A stretch of DNA of 64,000 bases from the NCBI GenBank assembly GCA_905221605.1, contig CAJNDS010002083.1, positions 304,287 through 368,286 on the forward strand, in the 5' to 3' direction. Below, piece after piece: positions 47,232 through 57,241 of the stretch; positions within the stretch are counted from its first letter, which is position 1; every line of letters begins with the position of its first letter. Origin of the DNA: Symbiodinium natans (Eukaryota; Sar; Dinophyceae; Suessiales; Symbiodiniaceae). The notes under the pieces are model-generated. The model was not told where the DNA came from. It did no database searches and saw only the letters and a program-made list of their open reading frames with translations. The translations under genes and the position numbers were made by a program.

Positions 47232-47912
47232 ATGGAGGTTCGCCTAAGATTCACTTTTCTCGAGTTCGTCGATGAGCCAGACGAGTCAGACGAACCGCTT
47301 TCACCCAGATCAGCGAGTGAGCCTCCGAGCTTCCGGCCAGTGCATGTGCAACGGACGCCACCACTTGCTGTACCTGTGCCTGCGCATCGCCTTGAAGATG
47401 GCGCTGAATTGCCTACTCCAAATCCGGAGCCTCCGCCTGAGCTATGGCCTTCTTTGGGCAGTGCTGGTCATCCAGAACTGTGCTCCCGCAGATGCCTACA
47501 TTTTGCGAGGGACGTGTGCTCCCATGGCGCAGGGTGCCACTTCTGCCACATGACGACGCACCCCCCAGATCGCAAGATGCAGAGGTCGGATCGCGAGCTG
47601 CTCCATAGCCTGTCGCTGCCAGACCTCCTGCGGACTACCTGGAGAGTGCTTGAGAGGCGAATCCAGGCGAGACGTACAGAGGCAGAACCAATCTTCGAGT
47701 TGCTCACCCTGGAGCTGAGCCAGGGGTTCATGGGTCCCGCAGGGCGCAGTCGTCCGACAGACCAGCAACTTCAAGAACTTCAGTGGTCCCTAAGTCGCTC
47801 AGCTATGAATTTCGCTTCGTTGATAACTTTCATTTCATCGCGATGCCGTCCTGCGAGCAGAGATCAACTGCTGGCACTTTTGGCACGAATGAGAGAGGAA
47901 GCCCGTCCATGA
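47232..47912 (+). CDS. intronless Cys-rich zinc-finger-like protein
   Basis: One exon of 226 residues, in contrast with every other gene here. I start at MEVRLRFTFLEF because the acidic, proline-rich N-terminus follows; an upstream in-frame ATG at 47,151 would add 27 residues. After a proline-rich linker comes the core GHPELCSRRCLHFARDVCSH (79-98) with C84, C88, C96, C102, C105 and H106, spaced C-x3-C-x7-C-x5-C-x2-C-H. It resembles a widened CCCH finger of a kind I associate with dinoflagellate proteins; CCCH fingers commonly bind RNA. The C-terminal half is helical (LSLPDLLRTTWRVLERRIQA and LITFISSRCRPASRDQLLAL). Lack of introns suggests retrocopy origin, but no poly-A remnant or spliced-leader remnant was seen. 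Confidence 0.75.
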   Translation: MEVRLRFTFLEFVDEPDESDEPLSPRSASEPPSFRPVHVQRTPPLAVPVPAHRLEDGAELPTPNPEPPPELWPSLGSAGHPELCSRRCLHFARDVCSHGAGCHFCHMTTHPPDRKMQRSDRELLHSLSLPDLLRTTWRVLERRIQARRTEAEPIFELLTLELSQGFMGPAGRSRPTDQQLQELQWSLSRSAMNFASLITFISSRCRPASRDQLLALLARMREEARP

Positions 47913-48090
47913 CCGCTGTTCTCACCAGATCCTGATCGGAAGACTAAGCACATGCTGATGCATTTTTTCATTTTGAATCAAGCCAGGAATACTTTCAAGC
48001 CTAGACAACCTGCTACGTGGAGAGTGTCGCTTGACATCTCTTGACATCTCAAATCATCTCATGGGAATCGCTTGACCTGTAGGTATATGC

Positions 48091-48465
48091 GTGTCCCACC
48101 AGTCTCACCGAGTGGTCCAGAGGCTGTCCGAGGATGCTTCGCCCATTGTACAGCGCCGGGCGTTTGTCCATGTGGTCGCCCGGGTGCCCGAGGCCCCAAT
48201 ACTTCATGGGCAGCCCTCACGAAACAAGTGCAGTACCACTCTGGGATCACTTTTGGGGTTTCAGTCTGGACCCCAGGTACGCTGTAAGATTCCCGGAATA
48301 CCCCACCCCAAACAAAAAAAACAAAACTTAGATCCTCATGAAGTTACTTTAGCGCTACAAGACTTGGAGGACCTGTGCAGGAGTTGGAGGGGAGAACGTG
48401 TCGATCTTGCGGTTTCAGTGTTACCGGTGGAAGGGCCCTCAACAAGGGACTTCATTTCTAGGTAG
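48091..48465 (+). CDS. open frame of 124 codons, doubtful
   Basis: A continuous frame from ATG to TAG includes LDPHEVTLALQDLEDLCRSW near its end. No splice context or family supports it, and a poly-A-like AAACAAAAAAAACAAAAC run lies within. It may be a chance frame downstream of the zinc-finger gene. Confidence 0.2.
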   Translation: MSHQSHRVVQRLSEDASPIVQRRAFVHVVARVPEAPILHGQPSRNKCSTTLGSLLGFQSGPQVRCKIPGIPHPKQKKQNLDPHEVTLALQDLEDLCRSWRGERVDLAVSVLPVEGPSTRDFISR

Positions 48466-48619
48466 ATATATTCACACAGGCACGCACACACACACACACA
48501 TGAATAGACAAAAGAAGAAGTATATTGTGTGTATATATATATATATATATCTATTTGTATACATACACATGTATGTGTGTTTAAGAATTTTCCATACAGA
48601 AGCCCGAAACTAAGGCTAC

Positions 48620-49790
48620 GTCGGACCTATGGGTAGGTCTACCCTAGGCCTACGGGTAGCCTATGTACAGGCCTACGTAGAGGCTATGCGAGGCTACCTA
48701 TAGGCCTATCCGTAGGCCTACGAGTGGGCTACTGGTAGGCCTCCCTGTAGGCCTACCAGTCGCCTATTGACAGGTACCAGTAGGGCTGTGGATAGCCTAC
48801 CGGTAGGCCTACCCGTAGGCCTACGGATAGGCTACAAGCAGGCCTATCCGTAGGGCTATAGGTAGGCTACCGGCAGGCCTACCCGTAGGCCTGCGGGTAG
48901 GCTGCCGGTAGGCCTACCCGTAGGCCTACGGGTAGGCTACCGGTAGGCCTACCCGCAGCCCTACGGGTAGGCGACCGGCAGGCCTACCCGTAGGCCTACG
49001 GGTAGGCTACCGGTAGGCCTACCCGCAGGCCTACGGGTAGGCGACCGGCAGCCCTACCCGCAGGCTTATACGTAGTCGAGGCATAGTAGTAGTGATGATC
49101 TCGGGGCTGGGGCTCGGGCACAACAAGGAGGGCCTAAGAGTCCATGCGTGCGTGATTTCTTTTACGGATGCACATGATGTCTCGGGTCGAGAATTTAGGG
49201 AGTAGTTTGACGGGTGCTTTCATCGTTTCTCGAGTCCTGGGGCTCGGTCCAGGGCCTACGCCCGAGGCCCTGGACCGAGCCCCAGGACTCGAGAAACGAC
49301 GAAAGCACCCGTCAAACTGCTCCCTAGATTCTCGACCCGAGACATCATGTGCATCCGTAAAAGAAATCACGCACGCATGGACTCTTAGGCCCTCCTTTTT
49401 GTGCTGGAGCCCCAGCCCCGAGATCATCACTACTACTATGCCTCGACTACGTATAAGCCTGCGGTCGCCTACCCGTAGGCCTGCGGGTAGGCCTACCGGT
49501 AGCCTACCCGTAGGCCTATGCGTAGGCCTGCCGGTCGCCTACCCGTAGGGCTGCGGGTAGGCCTACCGGTAGCCTACCCGTAGGCCTACGGGTAGGCCTA
49601 CCGGCAGCCTACCCGCAGGCCTACGGGTAGGCCTACCGGTAGCCTACCCATAGGCCTACGGGTAGGCCTGCCGGTAAAGCCCTACGGATAGGCCTACGCG
49701 TAGGCTGCCGCAGACTCTACCGACAGGCCTACGCGTAGCCAGCCGTAGGCCCTACAGCTAGGGCTACGGGTAGCCTATACGTTTGGGCTT
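48620..49790. mobile_element. 1.1-kb near-palindrome (foldback-like element)
   Basis: Two arms of about 197 bases (49061-49257 and 49265-49461) are reverse complements with only a few mismatches around a 7-base centre. Outside them both flanks are built of short units such as GTAGGCCTACGGGTAGGC and TACCGGTAGGCCTACCC, which are themselves palindromic, so the symmetry extends to about 48.7 and 49.79 kb. No transposase frame is present. It could be a foldback transposon, a non-autonomous element or the product of an inverted duplication. Confidence 0.85.
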
Positions 49791-50322
49791 CTTTACCGAA
49801 TTTTCGCATATGTCACGATAACTCCTTTGCTCTGGAGCCGCCCAAAGCCTGAGGCTTCAGGCCCCTGCTGCACTGAAGCTCCTTCGTGCTTTCGGCCGGC
49901 TACGATGGCGTTCCCCAGGGGAGCCTGGGACCTTGTTCGGAGTGTTTTTTTTGTTGGTTGGTGTTTGGAGCAGTTCTTCGGGGGTTCTACCGGGCGGCAG
50001 CACTGCCGGGCTGGGAATCCCGGACTTGCCTGAGACATACTGCCGCAGGTTGGACACAGGGTTGCTCTCTGTGCTCGGAAGGCTTAGGGACCCTCCAAGG
50101 CTCCACCTTGTGAAGTGAAGTGTTCAGGCCCAAGGCAATCAAGCTTGCCCAGAATAGAAATGAACTTGTGGTTGCTTTGGGAGCCAGGCTTTGAAGCACA
50201 GGCTTCTTCGGCAAATCAGGGGGGGGAAATACTGTAGTCACACGCCTGATCCCCAAACCCTGAACAAACCGAACCCTGGAGAAGTGAAAGTATGTGCCCA
50301 TGTGCCCCAATCCACTTCCCAG

Positions 50323-52824
50323 GTGCTGAGACCAGTGCTGGCGTGCCGCGGCCGGAGCACGGGCTTCCTCTTCTTCCCCTGCTGCGTTCGACATTTTTTC
50401 TTCTTTCCGGTTTTTGATGGTTTAGCCGGTTTAGCATAGGGGAAAGTTCGACATTTTCCCCCAGAGAATATCTATGAGCCCCGAGCCTGACACCCCCCAC
50501 GCTGCCGAGACCTCGAAGCCCCTGTAAAGCCCTCAATCCGCCCAAACCTTAAACCTTGTAGCCTTATGGGGGCTTACGGAAACACGGGACCCCCTAAAAA
50601 AAGCGCCCAAATAGTAGGGTTCCCTTTCAAATCAGGACCCCAAGAAGGTACCCCTAATTTCGGAAGCCCCCTGCTCATCCAAGGTGCTTGAGGAAGCCAT
50701 GCTCCTTGGACACCCTGGGGGGTGCCTCCCTGGGAAGCGTGCTCTATGAGCCACTAGGCCTATAGCGTTGGGGATGAGGGGTTCAGGGCCCAAGGCCCAA
50801 ACTCCTAAACCTGATAAACTTTCAACACATGGGTGGTTCTGGTCCCTTTTGGGGTCCTGATTATAAGGGTGCCGCACCATATATAGGACCCCCCCATTTG
50901 GAGAGCTACCCACGTGCAGCGGCCCATTAAACGCATGCCAAGGCTGTACAGGCTGGACATCTGGGACGAGGAAGCCACCAATGCGGTTTGCCACAGGCGA
51001 AGCCACCCCTCATACTAACAGTCATAATGGGGGGGGGGGGGGGGTACTATATTCTTTATTAAGGAGCTGTTCGTATAAGGCAGCAAATTGCCAGTCGCCC
51101 TTTTGGTGGTGTGGGACAAGATGGTTCAAGAAGCAAGATTAGGCTGTAAGGTCATGTGCAATGGTGCACCTTCATCAGGGAATCGAAGCACAGATCACCT
51201 TAGCTCTTGTAGTTCATAAAGCTAAGTTTCTCTAACAACAAGAGCAGTAGTAACCGAAGCAATAATGACGCACCAGTCGAAACATGAGTAGTTCCAATGC
51301 GAAGATCATCATGGTAGCATCCTGGTTCCCAATGTGAGACCTGCTGTCTGAATCATGCAAGACATCCTGGGGCATGCTGCCGAAGGCTTCGTGGACCCCC
51401 CGTGGAATGCGAGAGAGATGGCGCGCTGAAGACGGCCGGGTGTTGAAGAGATTTCGGGCGTGGGGAGTGCTTTCTGGGGATTGTATAATTCTGGGGGCCA
51501 GAGACTAGGATTGAGGTTTTTGCTGCAGGGTTTTTTGGCTCCCTCAAAACCCTGAACCCTCGACCAGGCTGGCCAGTTCATGGCCACAGCGCTTCCTTGC
51601 AAGACGGCGGCCAACCTCCTCCTAGCCATGAGCTGCCCGGTACGGGCCGTGCACTCACCGAGGGGGCTCCCTTTCCAGGTTTCTGGCTCCCTTTGAGAGG
51701 TCCCTAAGGCTCCCTAAGTTTCCTTAAGGTTCCCGAGGTACCTGCACCCCCTCATGGTTTTGTCGTGGGCACCCTTAGGTGTTTGAGGGCCTTCGAAGTG
51801 GGGTTCGGGGCTTTTCTTGAGTCGCCTTGTTCGCGTTGTGTGCCTGGGCTTGTAGGATCCAGGGTTTAGGGTTTAGGGTTTAGGGTTCAAGGGGAGAAGG
51901 CTTAGGGGGGCCACCCGTTGATATCTGACCGTGTGGCGGCGGGCAAGTGCTGTAAATTACAGGACTTCGTGCGTGTGGCTGTGGAAATGGAGGGATTCGT
52001 GCGTCAGGAAACCAGGACTAAAACTTAGGGCACTCCATGTACGTCATTTTAGCACACTTTCCCCAAGTGGTCCGTTTGGGGACCGACTGCGAGCGCCAGA
52101 CCCAGCTGTAGATGTGTTCGATGAGACACGCATTGTATAAAGAGGCAAAAGCGCCGCAAATAGCAGGGTTTTGGGCATGTTCGCAAAATGGCATGAACAC
52201 TTGTGACAGCGCCTTGTGTTGCTGAACACCAAACATCCTCCAGCAACATGTTGTGTAAAGAGGCAAAACGCCGCAAATAGCAGGATCTTGGGCATGTTCT
52301 GGCATGAACTCTTGTGACTGCTTAGGCTACTGAATCTTGAGCCCCCAGCTCCAAGCCGCTAAAGCCCAGCAGACCCAACTCCAGGCATTCGGGGTGTTGA
52401 GCACAAAACCCAAAGCCCAATTTCAAGCGCGTTCAATCCTATCCTAAGCCTTAAGCCCTAAACCCTAAACCAAGGCTACTTCTCCGTGGCAGACAAGGAA
52501 CTGCACCGACGCCTGGTTCAGGCGCAGCAAGCATGCTAAGACCAGGCAGCGCAGGAATTCTTGGGGTTTTGACGCTTAGGGTTTGGGCAAGTTTTGGGAG
52601 CCCTTAGCCCCAAGCGACCTCTAAAGCTAGACCTGAAGTCCCAGTGGCCAGAACAAGAGACAGAAGAAGAAGAAGAAGAAGAAGAAGAAGAAGAAGAAGA
52701 AGAAGAAGAAGAAGAAGAAGAAGAAGAAGAAGAAGAAGAAGAAGAAGAAGAAGAAGAAGAAGAAGAAGAAGAAGAAGAAGAAGAAGAAGAAGAAGAAGAA
52801 GAAGAATAAGAAGAAGAATAATAA

Positions 52825-52855
<31 letters not shown>

Positions 52856-52888
52856 GAAGAAGAAGAAGAAGAAGAAGAAGAAGAAGAA

Positions 52889-52919
<31 letters not shown>

Positions 52920-55900
52920 AAGAGAAGAGAAGGAGAAGGAGAAGGAGAAGGAGAAGGAGAAGGAGAAGGAAGAAGAAGAAGAAGAGAAGAAGAGAAGGAG
53001 AAGAGAAGAGAAGAGAAGGAGAAGGAGAAGGAGAAGGAGAAGGAGAAGGAGAAGGAGAAGGAGAAGGAGAAGGAGAAGGAGAAGGAGAAGGAGAAGGAGA
53101 AGGAGAAGAGAAGGAGAAGGAGAAGGAGAAGGAGAAGGAGAAGGAGAAGGAGAAGGAGAAGGAGAAGGAGAAGGAGAAGGAGAAGGAGAAGGAGAAGGAG
53201 AAGGAGAAGGAGAAGGAGAAGGAGAAGGAGAAGGAGAAGGCGAGAGAGCGCCGCCGCTTAACGGTGTTGTCGTGACGGTCCAGCCTTGGGTCCAGGGGGG
53301 AGGGGTCGCCACCCCCTCCCAGCAAGAGTTTCAAGTCTCCAAAAGATTGGGGGCGCGCAGACAATGCGGGGTTCCCTTAGGCCCTATAGAAAGCAAGAAA
53401 GAAAGGGCCCCCTTGAAACAGCCACTTCGGTGGCTATGCATGCTGGAAGGAAGAGATACGGGGCTCGGAACCAGCGCGCAGTTGAAGATATCTCAGCCGC
53501 GCCACGTCCACTCGGCAAATCGGTGGCCAGATCGTCTCCGTGTTGCTTCTGCGCGGCTGCAGCTTCCGGGTGTAGGTCCTCAAAACGCTTTGCCAGTCGG
53601 ATCCAGGCAGGCGCCCCCCTAAACCCGACAGCCTGCATGGCAGCCCCGAACCCGCAGGGTCAGTTCACATGGCGCCAGGAGCTGCTTCGCGCAAAGGACC
53701 TGCCCCAGGAGGCCATGTACCAGGCCAGGGGTGGAAGCTGCAGAACACGAGGGTTTAGGGTTTAGGGTTTAGGGTTTAGGGTTTCGGGGCTCAGGGGCCC
53801 TTCCGAACAGGTCAAAACCTTCGAGATGGCAATTCGCTCCCTGACCGCAGTGGGTGAAGAGGGGAAGAACCCTAAACCACTGCAGTACCATTGACAAAGC
53901 CCACCCCTGAGCCCCAGAGCCCAGAACCCAAAGCCCACAACCCTAACAAGCCCTAAACCCTAAAGAGCCCTAAAAAGCCCTAAAAAGCCCTAAAAAGCCC
54001 TAAAAAGCCCTAAAAAGCCCTAAAAAGCCCTAAAAAACCCTAAAAAGCCCTAAAAAGCCCTAAAAAGCCCTAAACCCTAAACCCTAAGCCCTAAGCCCTA
54101 AACCCTAAACCCTCAATTCCAGGCCTGGGTCACGCAGCGGTGACCCTGCAGGACAGGGGCCGAGACCCCCGCGCATGAAGACTGGGGTCATTGTTGTAAA
54201 TCGTTTTTACATGTTTTAATGAATACATTAAGGCCAATAAGAAACAACAAACATGATCATTTCTATAATGATACCCCAACAATGATGCAGAAGAGTGCTT
54301 GGAGGTTGAGGTTTAGGGGTTTGCTTCGGGTTTGAGAGTTTCGGCTCTTGATGGCATTGGAACGAAGGATGCTTGCATCTGATGTGTGCCTACGACTAGG
54401 ACCCAGAGTAGGCCCTTAGTCCCTTTTTTTAGGGTTTGGGGGGTCCCTTTTTGTCCCCCTTTAAACCAAAAAGGGCACCCATTCTATTCCTAGGCTACTC
54501 CTGGATCTAGAAGACCCTCCCTCCTCCCCGGACCCCCGGAACGCCAAGGTGATCAGCTTCCCTCTATTTTGGCCCTTATGCACACCTTATACATTGTCCT
54601 GAACACAAACCCCAAGCGCAAACTCCAGCCTAAAGCCTAATCCCTGTCAACCCTGAACCCTAACGCCTGAACCCGGAAGCCCATTAAACCCTGCTACACC
54701 CTAGTCCCTAGCTCCTAAACCCCAAACCCTAAAACTAATAACCTAAAACCCTAAACCCCAAACCTCAAACCCTACAACTAGTACCCTAAACCCTAAACCC
54801 TAAACCCTAAGACTAATACCCTAATACTAATACCCTAAAACCCAAAACCCAAGCCCCAAACCCTGCAGGACCTCGGCGGCCTCGCCGCGCGCTGGCTGTT
54901 CAGCGTGCGCGGCGCGGCCGGCGCGCCCGAGCTGCGGGGAGAGTCCGCCTTCGCGGATGAGGTTTCTCAGGTGGCGAGGCCGGGGTTAGGGGTTAGGGTT
55001 TGGGGTTTGGGGTTTGGGGTTTAGGGTTTAGGGGTTTTTGGGTTTAGGGTTTAGGGTTTGGGTTTAGGGCTAAGGTGGGTGGGGCGTGCAACCGGGAAAA
55101 TGTCCACTCGCAAGGTTCGTTTGGGCTGCATGGGCTTGGCATGTATGATTTTAGTTGGTTCAGGGTGGAAGGTTCTCTGACACGAGCAATCTTAATCACG
55201 TGTCCTATGGCATACCCTTCAGGGGGTTTTCTTTCGAAAGGACGCAGGACCCCTTGGTTGCGTATGCCGATGGACCATCCTCAAAAGGAGCTGAAATTTG
55301 TGTCTTGAGCTATTGGCCCCATGTCGTGTTGCTCATGTCTACACCTGCGGGCACTTCGCCAAATAGGGGACCCCCCAACATACCCTCAAATAGTAAGACC
55401 TTCAATGTAGGACCCCCCAAGAAGGACACCCTTATTTTCGGACACCCTATACGAAGCCTTGCTGAGCCAGGAACATCTCCTGGCATCACCGGACGGAGGT
55501 GGAAGTGGGCCCGCCCGCCTGCTGCGCTGGGAGATGTTCACTGTAAACGCTTGAAAGTTGAAAGCTTCGGGTTTTGGTTTTGGGGTTTAGGGTTGAGTAC
55601 CGTGAGCTGAGGTATATGCTGGACTTCGCGGCAGTGAGCGGTGATGGCCACGACGAGGAGCCCACTGCCCAGGCTGAGTATGTTCAAAGGGCATCGGGTT
55701 TAAGTTTCCACGTAAACCTGTAGCCGCTGAACCCAAAAACTCCCAGGGTTCTAAGCCAGCATGGGCGTGTCCAGTGCAATCATCAGCATCTGCTTGGTGG
55801 CGGTGATTTTTCCGGCCCCGTGGCCTGTAGGCAGGCAAGCACGCAAGCAAGCAAGCACGCAGGCAAGCAAGCTAGCAAGCAAGCTAGCAAGCAAGCTAGC

Positions 55901-55980
55901 AAGCAAGCACGGAAGCAAGCAAGCAAGCAAGCAAGCAAGCACGGAAGCTTGGAAGCAAGCAAGCAAGCGAGCGAGCAAGC

Positions 55981-56015
<35 letters not shown>

Positions 56016-56017
56016 CA

Positions 56018-56050
<33 letters not shown>

Positions 56051-56179
56051 CGGAAACAGGCAAGCTAGCAAGCAAGCGAGCAAGCAAGCAAGCGAGCAAG
56101 CCAGAAAGCAAGCAAGCAAGGAAGGAAGGAAGGAAGGGTGTGAGCATTGTGTTGCAAATGGCCCCACCACCCCCCCAAC

Positions 56180-56214
<35 letters not shown>

Positions 56215-57241
56215 CTTCTGTTAAGCCGTGCAAAGGGTGCTTCAAAGCCTAAGTACTTGTTGAAACCCATCATGTGAGCAGCACCTCCCCAACCCCCCCG
56301 CCCCCCCTCGCGTGCTTCAAAGCCTACGAATCTTGCCCCAACCCCCCGTTTGTTTTGTCTTTAAGCCGTGCAAAGCATGCTTCAAAGCCTATGAATCTTG
56401 CCGAAACCTGTCGTGTCAGCATTGTGTTTGCAAGGGAGGGGGGGGGGGGCTGCGCCTTGCCCCAACCCCCCGCTTTTTTTGTAAGCCGTGCAAAGCGTGC
56501 TTCAAACCCATCATGTGAGCATTTTGTTTGCAAGTAGGGGCAACCTCCCGGCTTTTTTTCAGCCGTGCGAGGCGTGCTTCAATTCTTATGAATCTTGTTG
56601 AGACCGCTCGTGTGAGCATTGTGGTTGCAAATGGGGGGGGGGGGGGAAGGGCTGCCCCCCCCAAACCCCCGGCTTCTTTTAAGCCGTGCAAAAAGCATGC
56701 TTCAAGCCAAGAAACTGGCCGAAACCCATCGAAAAACCAAGAAAACGAACCAAAAACAACATTAATCAAATTGGGGGGGGGGGGGGGGTTGCGCCCCCGC
56801 CCCAACCCCCACCCCCGCCTTATTTAAGCCGTGCAAAGGTTGCTTCAAAACCTATGAATCTTGTTGAAAGCCATCCTTCGATAATAAGAAATCCTACGAA
56901 AAGTAGTATGAATCCTGAAGGAATGTAGCTTTTTCCTAGAGAGGGGAAGCCAAGAGGTCCCCGACAAGAAAACGGAAAAGAAATAAGGGAAAAAACGGGA
57001 AAAACATGAGGAAACAAATCCAAGCCCCATCTGTTTGCGCTCCAAATACAGACATCCCCAGAGAATATGGCTTTCTCTTGAGACATTAACCCAGCTTAAG
57101 CCGCTCGAAGAGGAGAACCCGCCTGATGGCTGGGACGAGAACAAACCAGGGCGCTCGCTGGCACGGTACTGCGTGGCAGTTGAGGTATCGGGAGCTGTGG
57201 CACTGCATGTGGCGCTGCAGGATGTTCGACACAGAGTTTAG
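50323..57241 (+). CDS. multi-exon gene, unrecognised protein (terminal part)
   Basis: Nine exons join, all in phase 0: 50323-50409, 50920-50982, 51568-51639, 53658-53723, 53811-53849, 54869-54961, 55471-55542, 55598-55681 and 57101-57241, about 238 residues to a TAG. Pieces: VLACRGRSTGFLFFPCCVRH, MPRLYRLDIWDEEATN, GQFMATALPCKTAANLLLAM, WRQELLRAKDLPQEAMYQ, VKTFEMAIRSLTA, DLGGLAARWLFSVRGAAGAP, EHLLASPDGGGSGPARLLRW, YRELRYMLDFAAVSGDGHDE and ENPPDGWDENKPGRSLARYC. Two of the eight donors are GC (after 50982 and 53723). An extra exon near 52,475 is possible (YFSVADKELHRRLVQAQQA, or another frame). The true start is not found. The protein looks helical and soluble; I do not recognise it. Its introns hold family A and B hairpins, a purine tract, AAGC repeats and a satellite. 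Confidence 0.55.
50826..50916. mobile_element. short hairpin element, family B, copy 2
   Basis: Inverted arms CACATGGGTGG to CTACCCACGTG, with inner arms GGTCCCTTTTGGGGTCCT and a diverged AGGACCCCCCCATTTGG. Its right end touches the acceptor of the exon at 50,920, so it sits flush at the 3' end of an intron. Confidence 0.7.
51007..51086. mobile_element. diverged family A hairpin element
   Basis: CCCTCATACTAACAGTC on the left and GCTGTTCGTATAAGGC on the right are related to the family A ends. A poly-G run of about 18 bases has grown inside. It begins about 25 bases after an exon. Confidence 0.45.
52135..52318. repeat. tandem duplication with about 120-base period
   Basis: TGTATAAAGAGGCAAAAGCG, then CGCAAATAGCAGG and GGGCATGTTC, occur twice with small differences, as does TGGCATGAAC-CTTGTGAC. 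Confidence 0.85.
52661..53241. repeat. purine-only tract of about 580 bases
   Basis: The + strand is almost all A and G: AAG units, rare AAT interruptions, then GGAGAA hexamers. Open frames of poly-Glu, poly-Arg and poly-Ser on both strands are by-products. The tract could form triplex DNA (established property of long mirror purine repeats). Confidence 0.97.
53945..54110. repeat. CCCTAAAAAG decamer and CCCTAAA array
   Basis: About eleven CCCTAAAAAG units pass into CCCTAAG and CCCTAAA units. The decamer adds AAG to the heptamer. Confidence 0.95.
54640..54860. repeat. degenerate CCCTAAA array with ACTAATA insertions
   Basis: CCCTAAA units alternate with CCCTAATACTAATA pieces, ending shortly before the CCTGCAG acceptor of the exon at 54,869. 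Confidence 0.9.
54985..55072. repeat. G-rich array after an exon
   Basis: GGGGTTT and TTTAGGG units shortly after the exon ending at 54,961, in the expected orientation. Confidence 0.9.
55838..56135. repeat. AAGC tetranucleotide array
   Basis: Over 60 tetramers of CAAG with AGCT, ACGG and GAGC variants, ending in AAGG units. Open frames rich in Ala-Ser-Lys-Gln, and Leu-Ala-Cys on the other strand, are by-products. Confidence 0.97.
56136..56870 (+). repeat. satellite of about 130-base units with G or C tracts
   Basis: About six units carry AAGCCGTGCAAAGCGTGCTT, CAAAGCCTATGAATCTTG, GTGAGCATTGTGTTTGCAA and a long poly-G or poly-C run. Units vary in length mainly through the homopolymers. Inverted relatives occur at 38.15-38.56 kb. 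Confidence 0.85.

Noticed and set aside
52536-53364. Long open frames of poly-Ser, poly-Arg, poly-Glu and poly-Leu or Phe on both strands
   Set aside because: They are translations of the AAG and GGAGAA microsatellite and carry no other sequence of note.
55751-56252. Open frames of about 160 codons on both strands (Lys-Gln-Ala-Ser and Leu-Ala-Cys rich)
   Set aside because: They are by-products of the AAGC tetranucleotide array and adjacent poly-C.
56845-57086. - strand stretch reading SYIPSGFILLFVGFLIIEGW, perhaps a second mitochondrial gene fragment
   Set aside because: It is hydrophobic and fairly AT-rich, but I cannot match it to cox1, cox3 or cob with any confidence.
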